DNA of 64,000 nucleotides, taken from positions 15,872,001-15,936,000 of the forward strand of contig CAVNZM010000002.1 in NCBI GenBank assembly GCA_963693365.1, read 5' to 3'. Of this stretch, positions 21,695-35,503 are shown piece after piece; the stretch's first letter is position 1; each line of letters opens with the position of its first letter. The notes below the pieces were generated by a model. That model was not told the DNA's origin. It was given only the letters and a program-made list of their open reading frames with translations, and searched no databases. The stretch comes from Amoebidium appalachense. Its lineage: Eukaryota; Ichthyosporea. Made by a program: the position numbers and the translations under genes.

Positions 21695-22327
21695 TTCGTA
21701 ACGTGTGTGTTTTGCTAGCCGGGAAACTATGCAAGATAATCGAACACCTTGAACTCGCTCGACTGTGAGCACTCCCTTACAGCACTTACACGGTAGGAAA
21801 ACGAGTGCTATAGAACAAAAACTCGTGTGAGCTCTTACATACAAGGTCTGAGCCTGTCATACCTTGCAAGCCTCCTTGCAAGGAGCGGAGGGCAGTGATT
21901 TGCAAACATAGCAATGCATGACTTTTTCAAGATTGTTTATTTTTTACGCCTTAGTTTCTATGAGAGTAGATTGCTTCAGCCAATGGATGACGTTCCCTCC
22001 ATTTCCAGTTTTACCGTTTACAGTAGTCAACGGGAAAGCTTCAAAACTTTTTGAAGTGATTCAAGGGGGTTTACACACAAGTGATTCAAAAGAGCGCCCC
22101 CCCTCTCTCTCATATGACTCAAACTGTAGGTTAGGTACAGCATACATACACTTTTCAACACAGCGAAGCCCGCACTAGACAAACACGAAGGTTGACGTTG
22201 GAACTCCACATAGAGAAATAAACACAACGACACACTAATCGGTCTTTTCTAACTCGATTGAATGTTTTTGTGCTCAACTTCTTTGACTTTCATCTGTTTT
22301 TTTTTTGCCCTGCTACCCTTTGACAAG
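21695..22327. other. Head-to-head intergenic region between TRAF-like copies B and C
   Basis: These 633 bp separate two divergent start codons and should hold both promoters. I see no TATA box. A palindrome CCTTGCAAGG preceded by a related CCTTGCAAGC lies near 21863-21886. A T-rich stretch ending TTTGACAAG lies just before the copy C ATG and could be a 5'UTR splice acceptor. Confidence 0.4.
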
Positions 22328-22958
22328 ATGGGCTATGCCACGGATCGGTTTGTTAGTGCCGACCTAGCAGCAGAGTTTGTTTGCGCAATATGCACGGACG
22401 TGGCCAGAGACCCCCAGGAGGCAGTGTGTGGGGGCGGGCACATATTCTGCGCAGACTGCTTGGCACAGTCGGCTGCATGGAGACCAGACTGCCCCTCGTG
22501 CAATGTTCCTCTGGAGGGGAGGTTGTTTTTGCCACTGGATGACTGGCCGGTCAAGCTGGCACGTATGTATCGCACCCTCAAAACGATCTGCGATAATAAC
22601 ACATGACCTGGGTGACTTGCAGCAGCACGTGGACAAGTGCCCCAAGAGGCAAATGGGCTGTGGCAACCAAGGGTGTGGCCAGCAGGTGGCGGCAGACCAG
22701 CTGGACCACCACCAGAAAGAGGAGTGTGCACACAGAGAGGTCAGGTGTGAATACTGTCACGGAAACGTCGTCTATGCTGATTTGGAATGTGGGTCTAAAT
22801 AGGTTGCAGCATACAATCACTCGGCTCTTTCAAATACGAAATGGTGTTTGGAAAGCAACCCCCTTTTCTGCTGCTGCGATATAGCTACAGATACCCTTGC
22901 ACGTGCATACTTGTGCATGCACACATATTCGCGCGCAAGCACACACACGCATACACAC

Positions 22959-22959
<1 letters not shown>

Positions 22960-23022
<63 letters not shown>

Positions 23023-23096
23023 CCACAGACCCACACATGCACGCACACGCGAGCCCGCACACACACACACTCACACACACACACAAAAACACACAC

Positions 23097-23164
<68 letters not shown>

Positions 23165-23318
23165 CGCGCGCGCTTGCGCGCCTACAACACACACACACAC
23201 ACACCCACACACAAACACACACCCACATCCGCACACACATACACATACGCATGCACACAAACCCGCCACAACACGCCTACCCACACAGATACACATAGCC
23301 ACCGTGACACACACACAG

Positions 23319-23340
<22 letters not shown>
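22960..23340. repeat. CA/CG arrays in the copy C intron
   Basis: Two main CA arrays (about 22965-23020 and 23097-23160) and shorter imperfect ones run to 23347. Confidence 0.95.
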
Positions 23341-23349
<9 letters not shown>

Positions 23350-23447
23350 GCGCCACAGGCACGCTTGAATACATGTGAACGGACGCCCACACAGAGATAC
23401 ACACCCTCTGCGCTTACGCAACATCCTAAAACGCACAGAGACACTCA

Positions 23448-23760
<313 letters not shown>

Positions 23761-24917
23761 CTCCCCTTCCCCTCTTTCTCTCCCTCTTTCTTTCCCTCTC
23801 CCTCTTTTGCTCCCTCTCTCTCTTCATCTCCCTCTCCTTCTCTCTCCTCCTTCCCCCCCCTCTCTCCCTCTCCCCCCCCATCCCCCCCTCCCCCTTCCCC
23901 CTCCCCTCCCTCTCCCTTTCCCTCTCTCTCAACCCCCGCTCTCTCATCCCCCCCCCCCCCCCCCGGCCTGCCCCTCCCTCCCCCCCGTCCCCCTCTCTCT
24001 CCCTCTCCCCTCCCTTTCGCTGTGTCTCTTCCACCCTCCCCTGTTGTTCACCCTTTTGCTCGTCACACACTCACGCACCGCACGCACGCACATACGCACA
24101 CCCACACACCCACACGCACACACCCCCACACACACACCCAGACACACACGCGCGCGTACATACACACACAAACATTCACTCTTTTTTCCCCCTCTCTCTC
24201 CCCAAGGGTCTCTCTCTTTCTCTCCCCCCCCCACACCATTTCGCTCTCTCTTTCCCCCGCTCAACCACATTCCCTCCCTCCCTTCCTCGCTTTCCTTCCC
24301 CCCCCCTCCGCAACCCGTTCTCTATTCTCCGTCCCCTCCCCTCCCTCCCTCCCCCTCCCCCCCTCCCCCCCCACAAACACACACAGATTTTTTGTCTCAC
24401 TTTACCCCTCTTCATTGTTCGTTACATATCTGTGCCAGCTTCTGTCTGTTTTCTACTTCCTTTTTCTTCTCAGTCCGTGTGTATAATCTGATTTTTCCTG
24501 TTCCCTCCTTCCATATCCATTCTCCGCTTAAACCTCAGTAGTCTGTCTTTGCCTTGGTTTGCTAAGTTTCTTTGCCATTCCCTCTCTTCCCTCGTCATAT
24601 GTCACTTGGTGCCGCACTTTATCACTCCCCATCTCCCCCTCCCCCCCCCCACTTCCAGCCCCCCCCCCCCCCCCCCCCCCCCCCGATGCCCCCCCTCCCC
24701 CCTCCCCTCGTTTGGACATGGCATTGCCAAGAATGTCGTTTGGTGAGTCAACACCGCTCTATCCTCCCCCTACATGTCATGTTGAGGGTGAGCGCCTGTG
24801 TATGTCGATTTTACCTCTGTGTGAAACTGCAAATATCACTGCTTGCTTATAATGTGCTCCAACCTCATTTAGCTTTGGGTGCTCTTTGGTAAATCTTGAC
24901 CGAAGTTGTTGCTGGAT

Positions 24918-24918
<1 letters not shown>

Positions 24919-24969
<51 letters not shown>
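24919..24969. repeat. 51-base poly-C
   Basis: Uninterrupted C run in the copy C intron, followed by a short CA array. Confidence 0.97.
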
Positions 24970-24971
<2 letters not shown>

Positions 24972-25116
24972 CACACATACACACACACACCAGAAAGAAA
25001 AATAATAATAAAAGAAATAACCTCACCCACCTAACCCCCCTTTCCCCCCCCCCCCCTCCCCCCACCCAACACACACACACAAACACACACACACAACCCA
25101 CACAACTCCGGGTTCC

Positions 25117-25180
25117 AGATCTCGCTGCTCAAGGGAAGCACATCGAGTGTGAATGTGGGTGTTGCCTGTGTGAAATGGGG
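25117..25180 (+). pseudogene. Possible relic of a duplicated zf-TRAF exon inside the copy C intron
   Basis: After a CAG acceptor-like site the frame reads LAAQGKHIECECGCC, close to AHVAGCRIECECGAV at the start of the real exon 2 (25339). The similarity covers about 12 residues and then fades. Chance is possible. Confidence 0.35.
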
Positions 25181-26469
25181 AAGGGGGAGGGGGGGAGGAG
25201 GGGAGGAGGGAGGGGGGGGGGGGGGGGGGGGGGGGGGAGGGGGGGGGGGGGGGGGGGGCTTTGTGTCGTTAATGATTCGGAATGGGGGGTGTATGCTAAG
25301 AGGGCTTCTGAGGTGTTGACCCTGTTATGCCCACACAGCGCACGTAGCGGGCTGCCGGATCGAGTGCGAGTGCGGGGCGGTTGTTGGGCGGCCGCTGCTG
25401 GAGGTGCACCGGGCCGACACGTGCCCGCACACACCAACGGCCTGCCCCGTGGCCGGCTGTGGGGCCACCGTGCCCCGGGCGCAGGTCGACCAACACATGG
25501 CCGGCGCCGTGGCCCACCACATGCGCCTGCCGGCCGACGAGAACAGACGGCTGGCCGAGAGGAATGCCGTGCTGGAGGGCCAGCTTGTCACAGAGAGAGA
25601 CCAGAGGCAGAATTGAGAGTCGGAGCTGGAGAGGGAGGTGGCGGAATTGAAGAAGGTGTGGGGGGTAATGAGTGAGGTTCTGGAGTTGGCTGAGGAGGGG
25701 CTGGCTGGGCTGCGCTGTCTGCTGCGTGAGAAAGTCTTCTGTCAAGAGATTCTTTCTAAATGACCCGGCCGGGTGTGCACGGCTCACCCAGGGGGTAATG
25801 GTGTCTTTTAAGGGTGTGGCAGCACGGCTTGCCGATCCTGTCGGGCAGTCACATGACACGCTGAAGGCAACACTGCCCAGTGGTCATGCGTTCTGCCTGG
25901 CATTGTTCTTTGGTGGAGCCTGGAAAGGTGCTAGAGAACACCTCTCTGTCTCGTATTGTCCAAAACCGGGCCCACAAGATGACAGCCACCAATGGCCGTT
26001 TCAACACCGAGCCACCTTCACGCTATTGGACCACAGCGCCCATCTAAGACATTGTCAATTTATGGTGAATCCGAATGTTGCCCCATACTTGACTAATTTT
26101 GTTCGCATTGGCAGGCCTCTGGAGAGTAACCGCTTGGGTGGGGGCAAGGCTTCGTTTATCAGCCGTGCCGAGCTGCAGGCGGCTGGGCGGGAGTATATTG
26201 TAGACGATAGGCTGTGGTTCTGGGTGCACCTGTCCTAGTAAAGGGATTGACTTCTGGATTTAAGCCGGCCCTGTTTGCAAGCTTGCAAGATTTATCCTTT
26301 GAACCGGCTTAGGGTAGGGCCCTAATATTAGTTTTGCACGAATTCCTTTTGTAATAATCTTAATAATAGAATTGGTGCACACAGCACCATGGCCAGTGGC
26401 AGTCACTGTTGCATACCATTTGCGTTTGGGGCAGCTGTGTTGATGGTGTACGTGTGTGCGTATCTCCGC

Positions 26470-26486
26470 TTTTTTTTTTTTTTTTT

Positions 26487-26535
<49 letters not shown>

Positions 26536-26905
26536 TGAATGCGTCAAAAAGTACGAAGTACACAAGAACAAACGGATAACACGATGCAGAATGCAAGCCA
26601 TACATAAAGAGTATGCATAATAAGCAGAGCCCATCCTCAGGGGGGGCCCACGTCATCTACAGTACCCGAGTTTCGACCTATTCACCTCGTTCACGAAACC
26701 CAACTCAGATACTGTTTCACTTGAACATGGGTAGGTCACCCGTCTTGATCAGAGACGAGCAGGGTTGCTTATGCAGGCAAGGGCAGTGGGAAAGGCCGGG
26801 GGTTAAAGTTGCAGCAGTAAGCAGAAGCAAGAAAATATAGATAGGAACTCAGGAGAAGGGGCTTCTAGGAAGCTCCCCCGTCGATACCTAAGTCGATACT
26901 TCCCT
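26470..26905 (-). mobile_element. R1 dispersed repeat copy, near full length with poly-C/poly-A tail
   Basis: On the minus strand: hairpin GAGCTTCCTAGAAGCCCC, GCAACCCTGCTCGTCT, TCAAGACGGGTGA, GGTCGAAACTC, CCTGAGGATGGGCTCTGCTT, TACTTCGTAC, ATTCAAACC, then about 37 C and about 27 A. Same block order as 3579-3804 and 5622-5998. No ORF is conserved. Confidence 0.8.
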
Positions 26906-27398
26906 GGCTAACATACTACACCAGCTGAAAAGAATTAAGTCCCGAAGGCCGCAGAATTCGCAATCAGAGGGGAAAATATGAGATTTGACCCATGCCGCAG
27001 GGTAGTAACACGCATGCTAGGGCGGAACTTTATCGTCTTCGAACGGAAAGCTTTGCCCCCGGATATCAGCCGGAAATATGGTATCACCCATTGCTTTGGG
27101 CTTGAAAAAAGCCAAACCGATAGTCCGAGTTATGTTACGCCGGCGGGTAACATGCCGCATGGGTTCCAAAGGAGCTGTTGCCAACAGAGCGGTCTGTGCA
27201 TGCGTGCGCGTCACGCAATGTGTGAAGTGTGTCTATAGCTATGAAAGGGGGTATGTAGAAGTGGACAGATGAAGTGTGTGGAGAGAAAAACAGTAAGAAG
27301 AAAAGTAGACACCGGTATGTGCAACCCCGCACAACACACACACACACACACACACATAAATAAGCGAAGATTACAGGTAATCAACCAGAACAACAAAT

Positions 27399-27545
27399 GG
27401 GGGGGGGGGGGAGGTTAGCACGAGATATCGAGTATAAGTACACGGTGCTTAGCCTAAGCACACACAGAGGGAGCATGCATAATGGGTGCCAGTAGAGCCC
27501 ATCCTCAGAAGGACTAAAGTCATCCGCGCAGGGGAAGGGGGGAGG
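27399..27545 (-). mobile_element. R1 dispersed repeat, 3' fragment ending in poly-C
   Basis: On the minus strand: GGATGACTTTAGTCC, TTCTGAGGATGGGCTCT, TTATGCATGCTC, GTACTTATACTCG, then CTAACCTCCCCC. About 0.5 kb from the previous R1 copy and in the same orientation. Confidence 0.6.
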
Positions 27546-27650
27546 GGAGGAGGGTCAGGTCAGAAATGCTACACCAAACTGTGCCAAGCAAGACTGTGCA
27601 GCAGGAGATGATCGGGTCTCTTTTCCTGCACGTGGGTTGGGGTTGGGGTT

Positions 27651-27681
<31 letters not shown>

Positions 27682-27906
27682 TTCATGTATGGGGCAAGGT
27701 TTAGCAGCAAATCGACATCGTGCCATAGCATGTATGCCGAGAAGGCAGTTGCAGACACCTGCACCGGGCGTTTATTCATCATCCCAACACAGGCTAATTC
27801 ATAGCACTCATCACCCACGCCGGGCAGGCTGGAGCACATAATATTAGAAATATATATACTATTTTAAAACTAAAATTTTTAGAGCAACATTCATCAAATC
27901 ACACGT

Positions 27907-28386
27907 TTACTTCTTGGCAGCGGCAGTCTGGTTGGCCACACCCTCGATGCGTGCACGGATATCGTCCTGGTTGCCCAGGTAGAACCCGCTAAGGGGGACG
28001 TAGCTGTTTTCCTGCTTGATGGGCTTAAGGTTCTCATCGAGTTTGTAGACAAGGGGCACACCGGTGGGGATGTTGAGGTTAAGGATGTCGGCCTCGCTAA
28101 TATCGTCAAGGTACTTGACAAGACCGCGGAGGGAGTTGCCGTGGGCGGCAATCAGCACACGCTTGCCGGCCTTAATTGCCGGGGCAATGTCGCTCTCCCA
28201 GAAGGGAAGCACCTGTAAAAGTGTGGCATGTAAGGTTATGTGCCGCTCAACTTGCCTTGATTTTACCTCCAGTGACTTGGTCCACAGGTCTAATTGACAA
28301 GCCCCTCTCCCCCCCCCCCCCCCCCCCCACACACACACACAACCACCCGAACGACGTCCACTCAGCCTCAAATCCCGCTTCTCCCC

Positions 28387-28417
<31 letters not shown>

Positions 28418-28686
28418 ACACTCCCCCCTCCCTCCCAAACCTTGCTCCATCCCTTTAGGTCAGCGCGTATAAAATTCTCAACCAAACAAAACATGCCAAT
28501 TCTCTCTTTGAAAGGAGCGGGAACAACAGGGTGAAGGGGGGGAGGGGGGGGGGGGGGGGGGGGGGGGGGACTGTTAGGCTAAGAGTAGAGAAAGACGACT
28601 AGTGGTGTGTGGAGGGAGGGGGGGGGGGGGGGGGGGGGTGGGATGGAGTGTTGGGGGATGGTGTGTGTGTGAATGTGTGTGTGTGT

Positions 28687-28719
<33 letters not shown>

Positions 28720-29463
28720 TAGGGGGGATCACGTACGCGGGCAATGGTGTCCTTGAGGCACTCGGTGTTGGGCAGCTCGTCCTTGGGGACCTGAGCATAC
28801 TTGCGCTCCTTGCCGGGGTAGTAGGGGTGGTCCTCGCTGGCGGGGGGTGGGGGCACGTCGTAGCTGCGGCGCCAGATCAGCACCTGGTCGGCACCGTACT
28901 TCTCAACCGTGTCCTTCTTGTTGAGCCCCTGCAGGGCGCCGTACATGCGCTCGTTGAGGCGCCAGCTGCGGATCACGGGGATCCACATGCAGTCGGTGTT
29001 CTCAAGCGCAAGCCATGCCGTCTTGATGGCGCGCTTCTGCACAGACGTGAATGCAATGTCGAACTCGTAGTTTTCTTTCTGCATGAAGAGCATTGTTAAT
29101 GAAATGGTGTAGAATAAAGAAGGGTTCAAAGGAGGACGGAAAAGGAGGGGTAAGTGAGGGTTGAAAGGCGAAGGGTGAGGGGGGGTTGCGGAGGGGGGAG
29201 GGGATTAGGAGCAGAAAAGAAGTACTGATAGGGAGGAGAATTGGCTGAGAAAGTGTTTTCTGGGAATACAGGAGTATCGAGCTGGGAGGAAAGGGGGCTG
29301 GGGAACACAAGCACGTAAGGAGTTGGAAGCCGGACGGTGGGGGGAAGGGGGGGAGGGGGGAGACACAGGCATAAAAGAAGTTGGAGAGCCTATGAAGGGT
29401 GAAGGCAACACTGCAACATGTACTTGATTATCTCATAGGTTTGAGAGAAAGGAGGGGGGTTGT

Positions 29464-29510
<47 letters not shown>

Positions 29511-30231
29511 GTGGCACGAGAGGAAGGGGGAGGGGGAGGGGGGAGTGAAGGGGACGCGGAAGAAGAAAATGCGTGTGTTCTGGCAGCAGAAGCCCAAATC
29601 TTGACCGGCAGGCACATTCAAGCTCTACGTTGGAGGGCTTTGGTGCTTGTGGGAAAGGAGGAACGATCGAGGGAGTGGACGAAGGGGCAGGAGCGGGGGG
29701 AGGGGGAGGGGGGGGGGAGGGGGGGGGGGGTGGAGGGGGCACGTACGGCAAGCTCCTGGCCGGCAGCGGTGGCCTCCTGGATACCCTTCTCGGACAGGGG
29801 CACATCCACCCAGCCGGTGAAGCGGTTCTCCACGTTCCACTGGCTCTCGCCTGCAGGGAGGGAAGGAGAAAGGATTGAATGAACAAGTGTGAAGATCGGA
29901 GAACCAAAAGACAGATTCTGCAAGTGAGGAGCAAGGAGGAAGGCATCCAAGCGTGGTAGGGCTGAATGAAAGCTATTTTTATTCCTAAACACCTGACACC
30001 GCTTCACCATGCACGTAGGGGGTTTGCCTCCCGAGGGAAGGAAAAAGACCTGGAGAGTTCGTGCTTGGTCATAACTCTGAGGCTAACATGATGCGTCAGA
30101 ATACGAAAGGCGAGCTATAACGACAAGCACGTCACAGAAGACTTTGTCTATAATGAGTATTTCCGTGGTTTTATACTGTAAGGGTTTTATGAGAGCGTAC
30201 CGTGGCGCATAAGCACGAGCGTGTACACCAT
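27907..30231 (-). CDS. PGAM (dPGM): 2,3-bisphosphoglycerate-dependent phosphoglycerate mutase, complete
   Basis: Four exons: 30231-30201, 29850-29747, 29078-28737, 28212-27907 (783 nt, 260 residues plus stop; phases 1, 0, 0). The protein starts [13 protein letters not shown]. It has the catalytic RHGE motif, [49 protein letters not shown] and the second-His motif AAHGNSLRG, in the order and spacing of the family, and ends [10 protein letters not shown]. It interconverts 3- and 2-phosphoglycerate in glycolysis. Length matches the family (about 250). The C-terminal stretch [13 protein letters not shown] is a little longer than in vertebrate PGAM1 and closer to the bacterial form. The start is fixed by the RHG distance and a TATA box 62 bp upstream. 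All exons are intact. Confidence 0.97.
28540..28720. repeat. Three poly-G blocks in phosphoglycerate mutase intron 3
   Basis: G runs at about 28546-28569, 28620-28638 and 28687-28718. In the transcript these are C runs, the last starting about 10 nt after the exon 3 donor. Confidence 0.9.
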
Positions 30232-30292
30232 TTTCGCGTTGTGAGAGAGTCGCCGGATGAGGTTTTCTGACTGAGGCGTGGAACGAATTTGG

Positions 30293-30299
30293 TTTTATA
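30293..30299 (-). promoter_or_regulatory. TATA box of the phosphoglycerate mutase gene
   Basis: Minus strand GGTATAAAACC, 62 bp upstream of the ATG, which puts transcription start near 30265. A CCAAT pentamer on the same strand lies at 30473-30477. Confidence 0.65.
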
Positions 30300-31231
30300 C
30301 CTCGGCAGTTTTGTGCATTGACGAATCAAATGAAAGTGTTTCCAATTCACGCGCTTTTGGTTGGTAGATCACAGGATTCACAGCTACTGGCTGAGTGCCG
30401 AATTCCCTAACTTGCCATATATGGGTAATCCGTATATGGTAGTTTCTTATAGCGCCATGCTGATTGGTTACCATAATGGAAGGTCATGGCCAATCGGTGG
30501 CGCAGTGCAGCCAAACATTTTGCCAGCCTTCCTCCTGACTAAAGAAAATCAAAACAGACAAGGAACGCATTTTATAGCCTTTATAGAACTGTTAATTAGC
30601 TTATAAAAATAATCCCCCTATTATTCACGTGTCAGATATATCTCCATTCAAGGTCTGTAAGTGTTGCCCTCCTCGGCGGCAAGATTTGATCAGTCATGAT
30701 TTCCGAAGTGTGCCAGCCTTGCAGCCCTTGCTGTCACCCTTGCCAAGACTCTGGCGCCGGCCAAGTTGGAGGGCTTTGAGGTGGGCCTGTTCAAGCCAAT
30801 ATTTACAGCAGCTTGGATATACTTGCTATTTCGATGATTTAATCATACCTAGTATTACTAGCCATGTGTACACAGCGTTGTCATGCGCATATGCTTGTGA
30901 TGGCCCACTGCATCATCCTCAAGATCGACGCAATAACCTTCAGAAACATTCACTGAGATCCAGCATGAACTCAAGTTCATGACCTCACACCGACACGCAT
31001 GAACGCATGCAAACACGCACCTGAAACCTGAACACAGATATACCATACATGCACACGATTCGATCCCAAGACGATCCCAAACCCTTCACACATGCGTGCC
31101 CATGCACACACCCCCATGTACCGTGGGCTCACCCACCCACCCACCCCCTTCCCCCCCCCCTCCCCCCCTCCCCCCCGCCACACACACAAACACGTGGCAA
31201 ATACACAAACACACATACACACACATACACA

Positions 31232-31274
<43 letters not shown>

Positions 31275-31682
31275 ACACACGCACGCACATACACACACAC
31301 ACACACACACAAGCCACGTGCCACACACAAAAAACACACACACACAAGCCACACAGGCCACACTCAAGACATACACACGGTCACACACAAGAATTTTAAC
31401 GCACACACCTACACACGTACGTAGATTTGTTCGAATGGTTATAGGTCTACCCACAACATTTACAAACACACGCCGTGAAACACACTCACGGACATACACG
31501 CGCGCGCACATATATGCACACACAATACCTAGATCTGACACACACTAACATGCACACACACACATTGAAACGCAAGTACACGCACAGTCACAGATGTACA
31601 TATACATTTCCTAGATCACCCACACAGGACCATACTTGAATTTCATCCAGGCGTGCGCTACACACAGGACACACACAACATA

Positions 31683-31962
<280 letters not shown>

Positions 31963-32194
31963 CATGCATAGTTACATAGTAGAAGGACCTAAGGCACACG
32001 GAGGAACACATGCCTATACTTCGGATTCCGGATTCGTGAAGTGGTTACACATGCTTGCACCCACATATCTACAAAGGGTAATATCGGCTTGACATATACA
32101 GACACGCACACGCTGTTCTTCTTGCGCCGACCACAGGCACATACACGTACATTAATGACTACACACGACCAATGTGCATTCACACTTAAAAGGG

Positions 32195-32590
32195 ATTTTT
32201 GACTTTGAGAATGGGGGGGGGTAGGGGGGAGGGGGGGGGGGGGGAGAAGAAATATTGACTTCCCCCCTGGTAGTAACCCACTCCCAGCCCCTCCCGGGGC
32301 CATGGGTGGTTCCCCCTCCCCTCCCCCCCCCCCCCCCCCCCCCCTCTCCCCCAAGGTAACCGCAGGGGGTGGGTGGGTCCCCCCCCCCTTCCCCCCCGCT
32401 TGGCCGATGGGGTGGTGGGTCCCCCCCCCCCCCCCCCCTCCCAATAAGCGTGATCATGATATTAAAGAGTCTCATTTCCACCCACCGAAGGTTGTCTTGT
32501 TCGTTTTTTTTTAAATATCTTTTTTTTAATTTTTTAATTATTTTTTTCTTCTTTTGGAGCGACCTCCGTTTTGGCCACTGACGCATATCA

Positions 32591-32632
<42 letters not shown>

Positions 32633-32654
32633 ACATACACACACTCACCGTGGT

Positions 32655-32724
<70 letters not shown>

Positions 32725-32735
32725 CACACACGTGT

Positions 32736-32782
<47 letters not shown>

Positions 32783-32793
32783 CACACACGTGT

Positions 32794-32837
<44 letters not shown>

Positions 32838-33156
32838 ACTTCTCACGCGTCCGTGCGGGGGGGGGGGGGGGGGGGGGTGGGGGGGGGATTATGACCGTAC
32901 GGCATATAGCCTGTGTTTCAGGTAATCAGGAATCCGATTAGTTAGCCTCAATGTTTCCGTTTTGGAATTGTATGTAAACCGCTGCTGATTATATAGTACC
33001 ATTATGCGGTTAGGTCATCTGCTACTGTACAATTAGTCACATAATGGCAGCCTATAGGGTACCGGTGGGTGGGTCCCCCCTCCCTCCCCCCCCTACTCAG
33101 GTGGGTGGTGGGTTCCCCAGCCCCCTCCCCCTGCTAGCCGGAGGGGTGGGTGGGTC

Positions 33157-33211
<55 letters not shown>

Positions 33212-33260
33212 CCACTACCCCCCTCGCCGTATCAAAATCAAGAATCCCTAATTTGATGCT
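32195..33260. repeat. Two related G/C-rich segments in opposite orientation
   Basis: Segments near 32195-32460 and 33055-33250 both contain GGGTGGGTCCCCCC-like blocks. The first, read on the minus strand, has TCAAAGTCAAAAATCCC, and the second, on the plus strand, TCAAAATCAAGAATCCC, next to CTACCCCCC. This suggests a duplicated, partly inverted element. Confidence 0.45.
32658..32836. repeat. (CA)n array with two identical GTGTGCACAC palindromes
   Basis: A CA array interrupted twice by the same segment ATGCACACACGTGTGCAC (about 32722 and 32780), so the array itself has an internal duplication of about 58 bp. Confidence 0.9.
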
Positions 33261-33593
33261 GCTTGACAAGTGGTCTTTTTTTTGTCTGAGACTGTCTTCT
33301 GAGAATTCTGTCTTCCCCTCGCCCCTTCCTTCGGCTATCATATGTTACTTGTGCCCTCTGAATTGATGGACGGTCCATTTTATCGGATATACATCGATCC
33401 GAGCCCCCCCCTCCCCCCTCCCCCCTCCCTTCCTTCCTCCCCCCGCCCCCCCCACACACACCCAGCCTCCTCCATCCCCCCCCTCCCCTCCCCCCCCCCC
33501 CCTCCCGCCTTGGTGCCTCCTCTTTCCCGTTGCCTTTCATTCCAAGACCCACTACTTCCCCTCCCCCCTCTCCCCTCCCCCCCCTCCCCCCCC

Positions 33594-33638
<45 letters not shown>

Positions 33639-33844
33639 AACTACAAAAGAAAAGAAAGGAAATTGAAAGGAAAAGAAAAGAATGAAAAGAAAGAAACCAA
33701 AGAAAAGAGAAGAACTCGACTTTTAAATAACTTGAAAAGAAGAGAGAGAGCGCCGGGGGCCCAGGGGAAGAGGAAGGGGGTGGGGGACGAGATGCCAGAA
33801 AGAGACGGAAGAGGGGCGGCGGGGGCTCAGGGGGGGGAGGGAGG

Positions 33845-33845
<1 letters not shown>

Positions 33846-33901
<56 letters not shown>

Positions 33902-34023
33902 TTACAGAGAGAGAGAGAGAGATCTAGAGAGAGAGAGACCTAGAGATTTGGAGAGAGAGAGAGATCTAGAGAGAAAGAGAGAGATGTAGAGAGAGAGAGA
34001 GAGATCTAGAGAGAGAGAGAGAG
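33846..34023. repeat. (GA)n array with recurring GATCTAGAGA
   Basis: GA dinucleotide array. From 33920 on it is punctuated by GATCTAGAGA or GACCTAGAGA at irregular 20-40 bp intervals. Confidence 0.95.
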
Positions 34024-34486
34024 GAGAAGGGGAGGGCCGGGGCAGGGGGGAAGAGAGGGAGTGAGAGGGGAGCCCCCCCCCCCCCCCTCCTCCGGCCCTT
34101 CTTTCTTCCTTCCTTGTTTATTTGTTTTTTTTGTTCTGTTTTTTTAACCCCCTCTCTGTGCCGGCCGCCGGGGGGGGGGGAGGGGAGGGGGGGGGGGGGG
34201 GGGAAGAAAACGGGGCTGTTAGAATTTCGTTGGGAGCTGGCATTAGGGGGTTCTTTGTATCTTGGTCAACCACAACCTTTCACACTCACCAGCCAGGACA
34301 CATACGTAGTATAAAAACTCCATGGCCACATAGCCAATCATCTGCCTCTGTTATAATCATGCATTTTCCGGGCAGCTGACCAGCAGCACACATCACATCA
34401 CCTAATACTAGCCACCCTTACCTTATATGTTCATTATAATATTCACCCGTATCCCGCAACCTTAAATACCAATACTCCATAGCTGG

Positions 34487-35459
34487 CTAGGAGCCCAACT
34501 GTTCACCATCAGCGCTCTCTACCTGCTTCTTTTGGTGCACTTTACGATGCAGACGCAAGTTACTTTTATAATTAAACCCCGCACCACACACCTCACACTT
34601 ATAGGGCCGGGCGTGGGTGTGGAAATTTATGTGCTCCTTCAATCTCTCTCTGTCGAAAAACTTGGCAGGGCAGTGCGGACACTCGTGTGCTTTGATCCCA
34701 TTGTGTCTCGGTTTGTGTGCCTGCAAGTTAGCATTTGATGTAAACGCCTTGCCACAGCCCTCATGATCGCACAACCAATTTCTCTCCACCCCCTGACCTG
34801 ATGATTGTTCCGCTCGTTTTTTCGTCTGCACCGCCTGTGGATGTTCCTTTCTCCTATGTGCCCTCAGTTTTAACTGCGAGTCGCATTGCTCATGACACCC
34901 TGCTACATTGCACAAAAATATCCGCACAAAGGCGTGTCCGTGCATGTGCTTGATGAAATCCGACTGCCGTTCAAACCATTGCCCGCAACCACTGAACGCA
35001 CACGCATGCACCTCGTGCCTGCCCTCCGTCCCCAAATCCACCTCATGCATAACCTGTGCATGCTGAATATATTCCTGAGAGTTGGCAAATGTAGCCCCAC
35101 ACCCAAACATGCGGCACAGATAGGGCTCATGTGCATGCACGGCCAAATGTGCCCTCAAATCCAGCCCCGACGTAAAAATTGCACTGCAGCCGTAGTATTC
35201 GCATGCATGTTCGTCATCCTCCACGTGTGATTGCATGTGCGTGTTTCGTTCCAGTTTGTCTGTGTACGGCGCACCACATATGCGACATGCGCCTAAGGGT
35301 TCGACGTGCGTGTCGCTGATGTGTTGTTGACGAGCGAGAGGGGAGGAGAAGAGGGAGGGGCAGCCCTCCATGGGGCATGGGTAGAGTTTTCCGCCGTGGA
35401 AGGAGGCCATGTGCATGAGGAGGAGTGACTTGCTCTCGAAGGACATGCCGCAGTCGGTG

Positions 35460-35503
<44 letters not shown>

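Larger units (their letters stand above)
26239..27906. other. Intergenic region with two R1 repeat copies
   Basis: This lies between the end of TRAF-like copy C (+) and the end of the phosphoglycerate mutase gene (-). It contains two minus-strand R1 copies (26470-26905 and 27399-27545) and three TTGGGG units before a G run at about 27645-27678. No gene is seen. Confidence 0.6.

Noticed and set aside
33846-34023. CRISPR-like array (GATCTAGAGA at intervals)
   Set aside because: The spacers are also GA repeat and intervals are irregular; this is a degenerate microsatellite in a eukaryotic genome.
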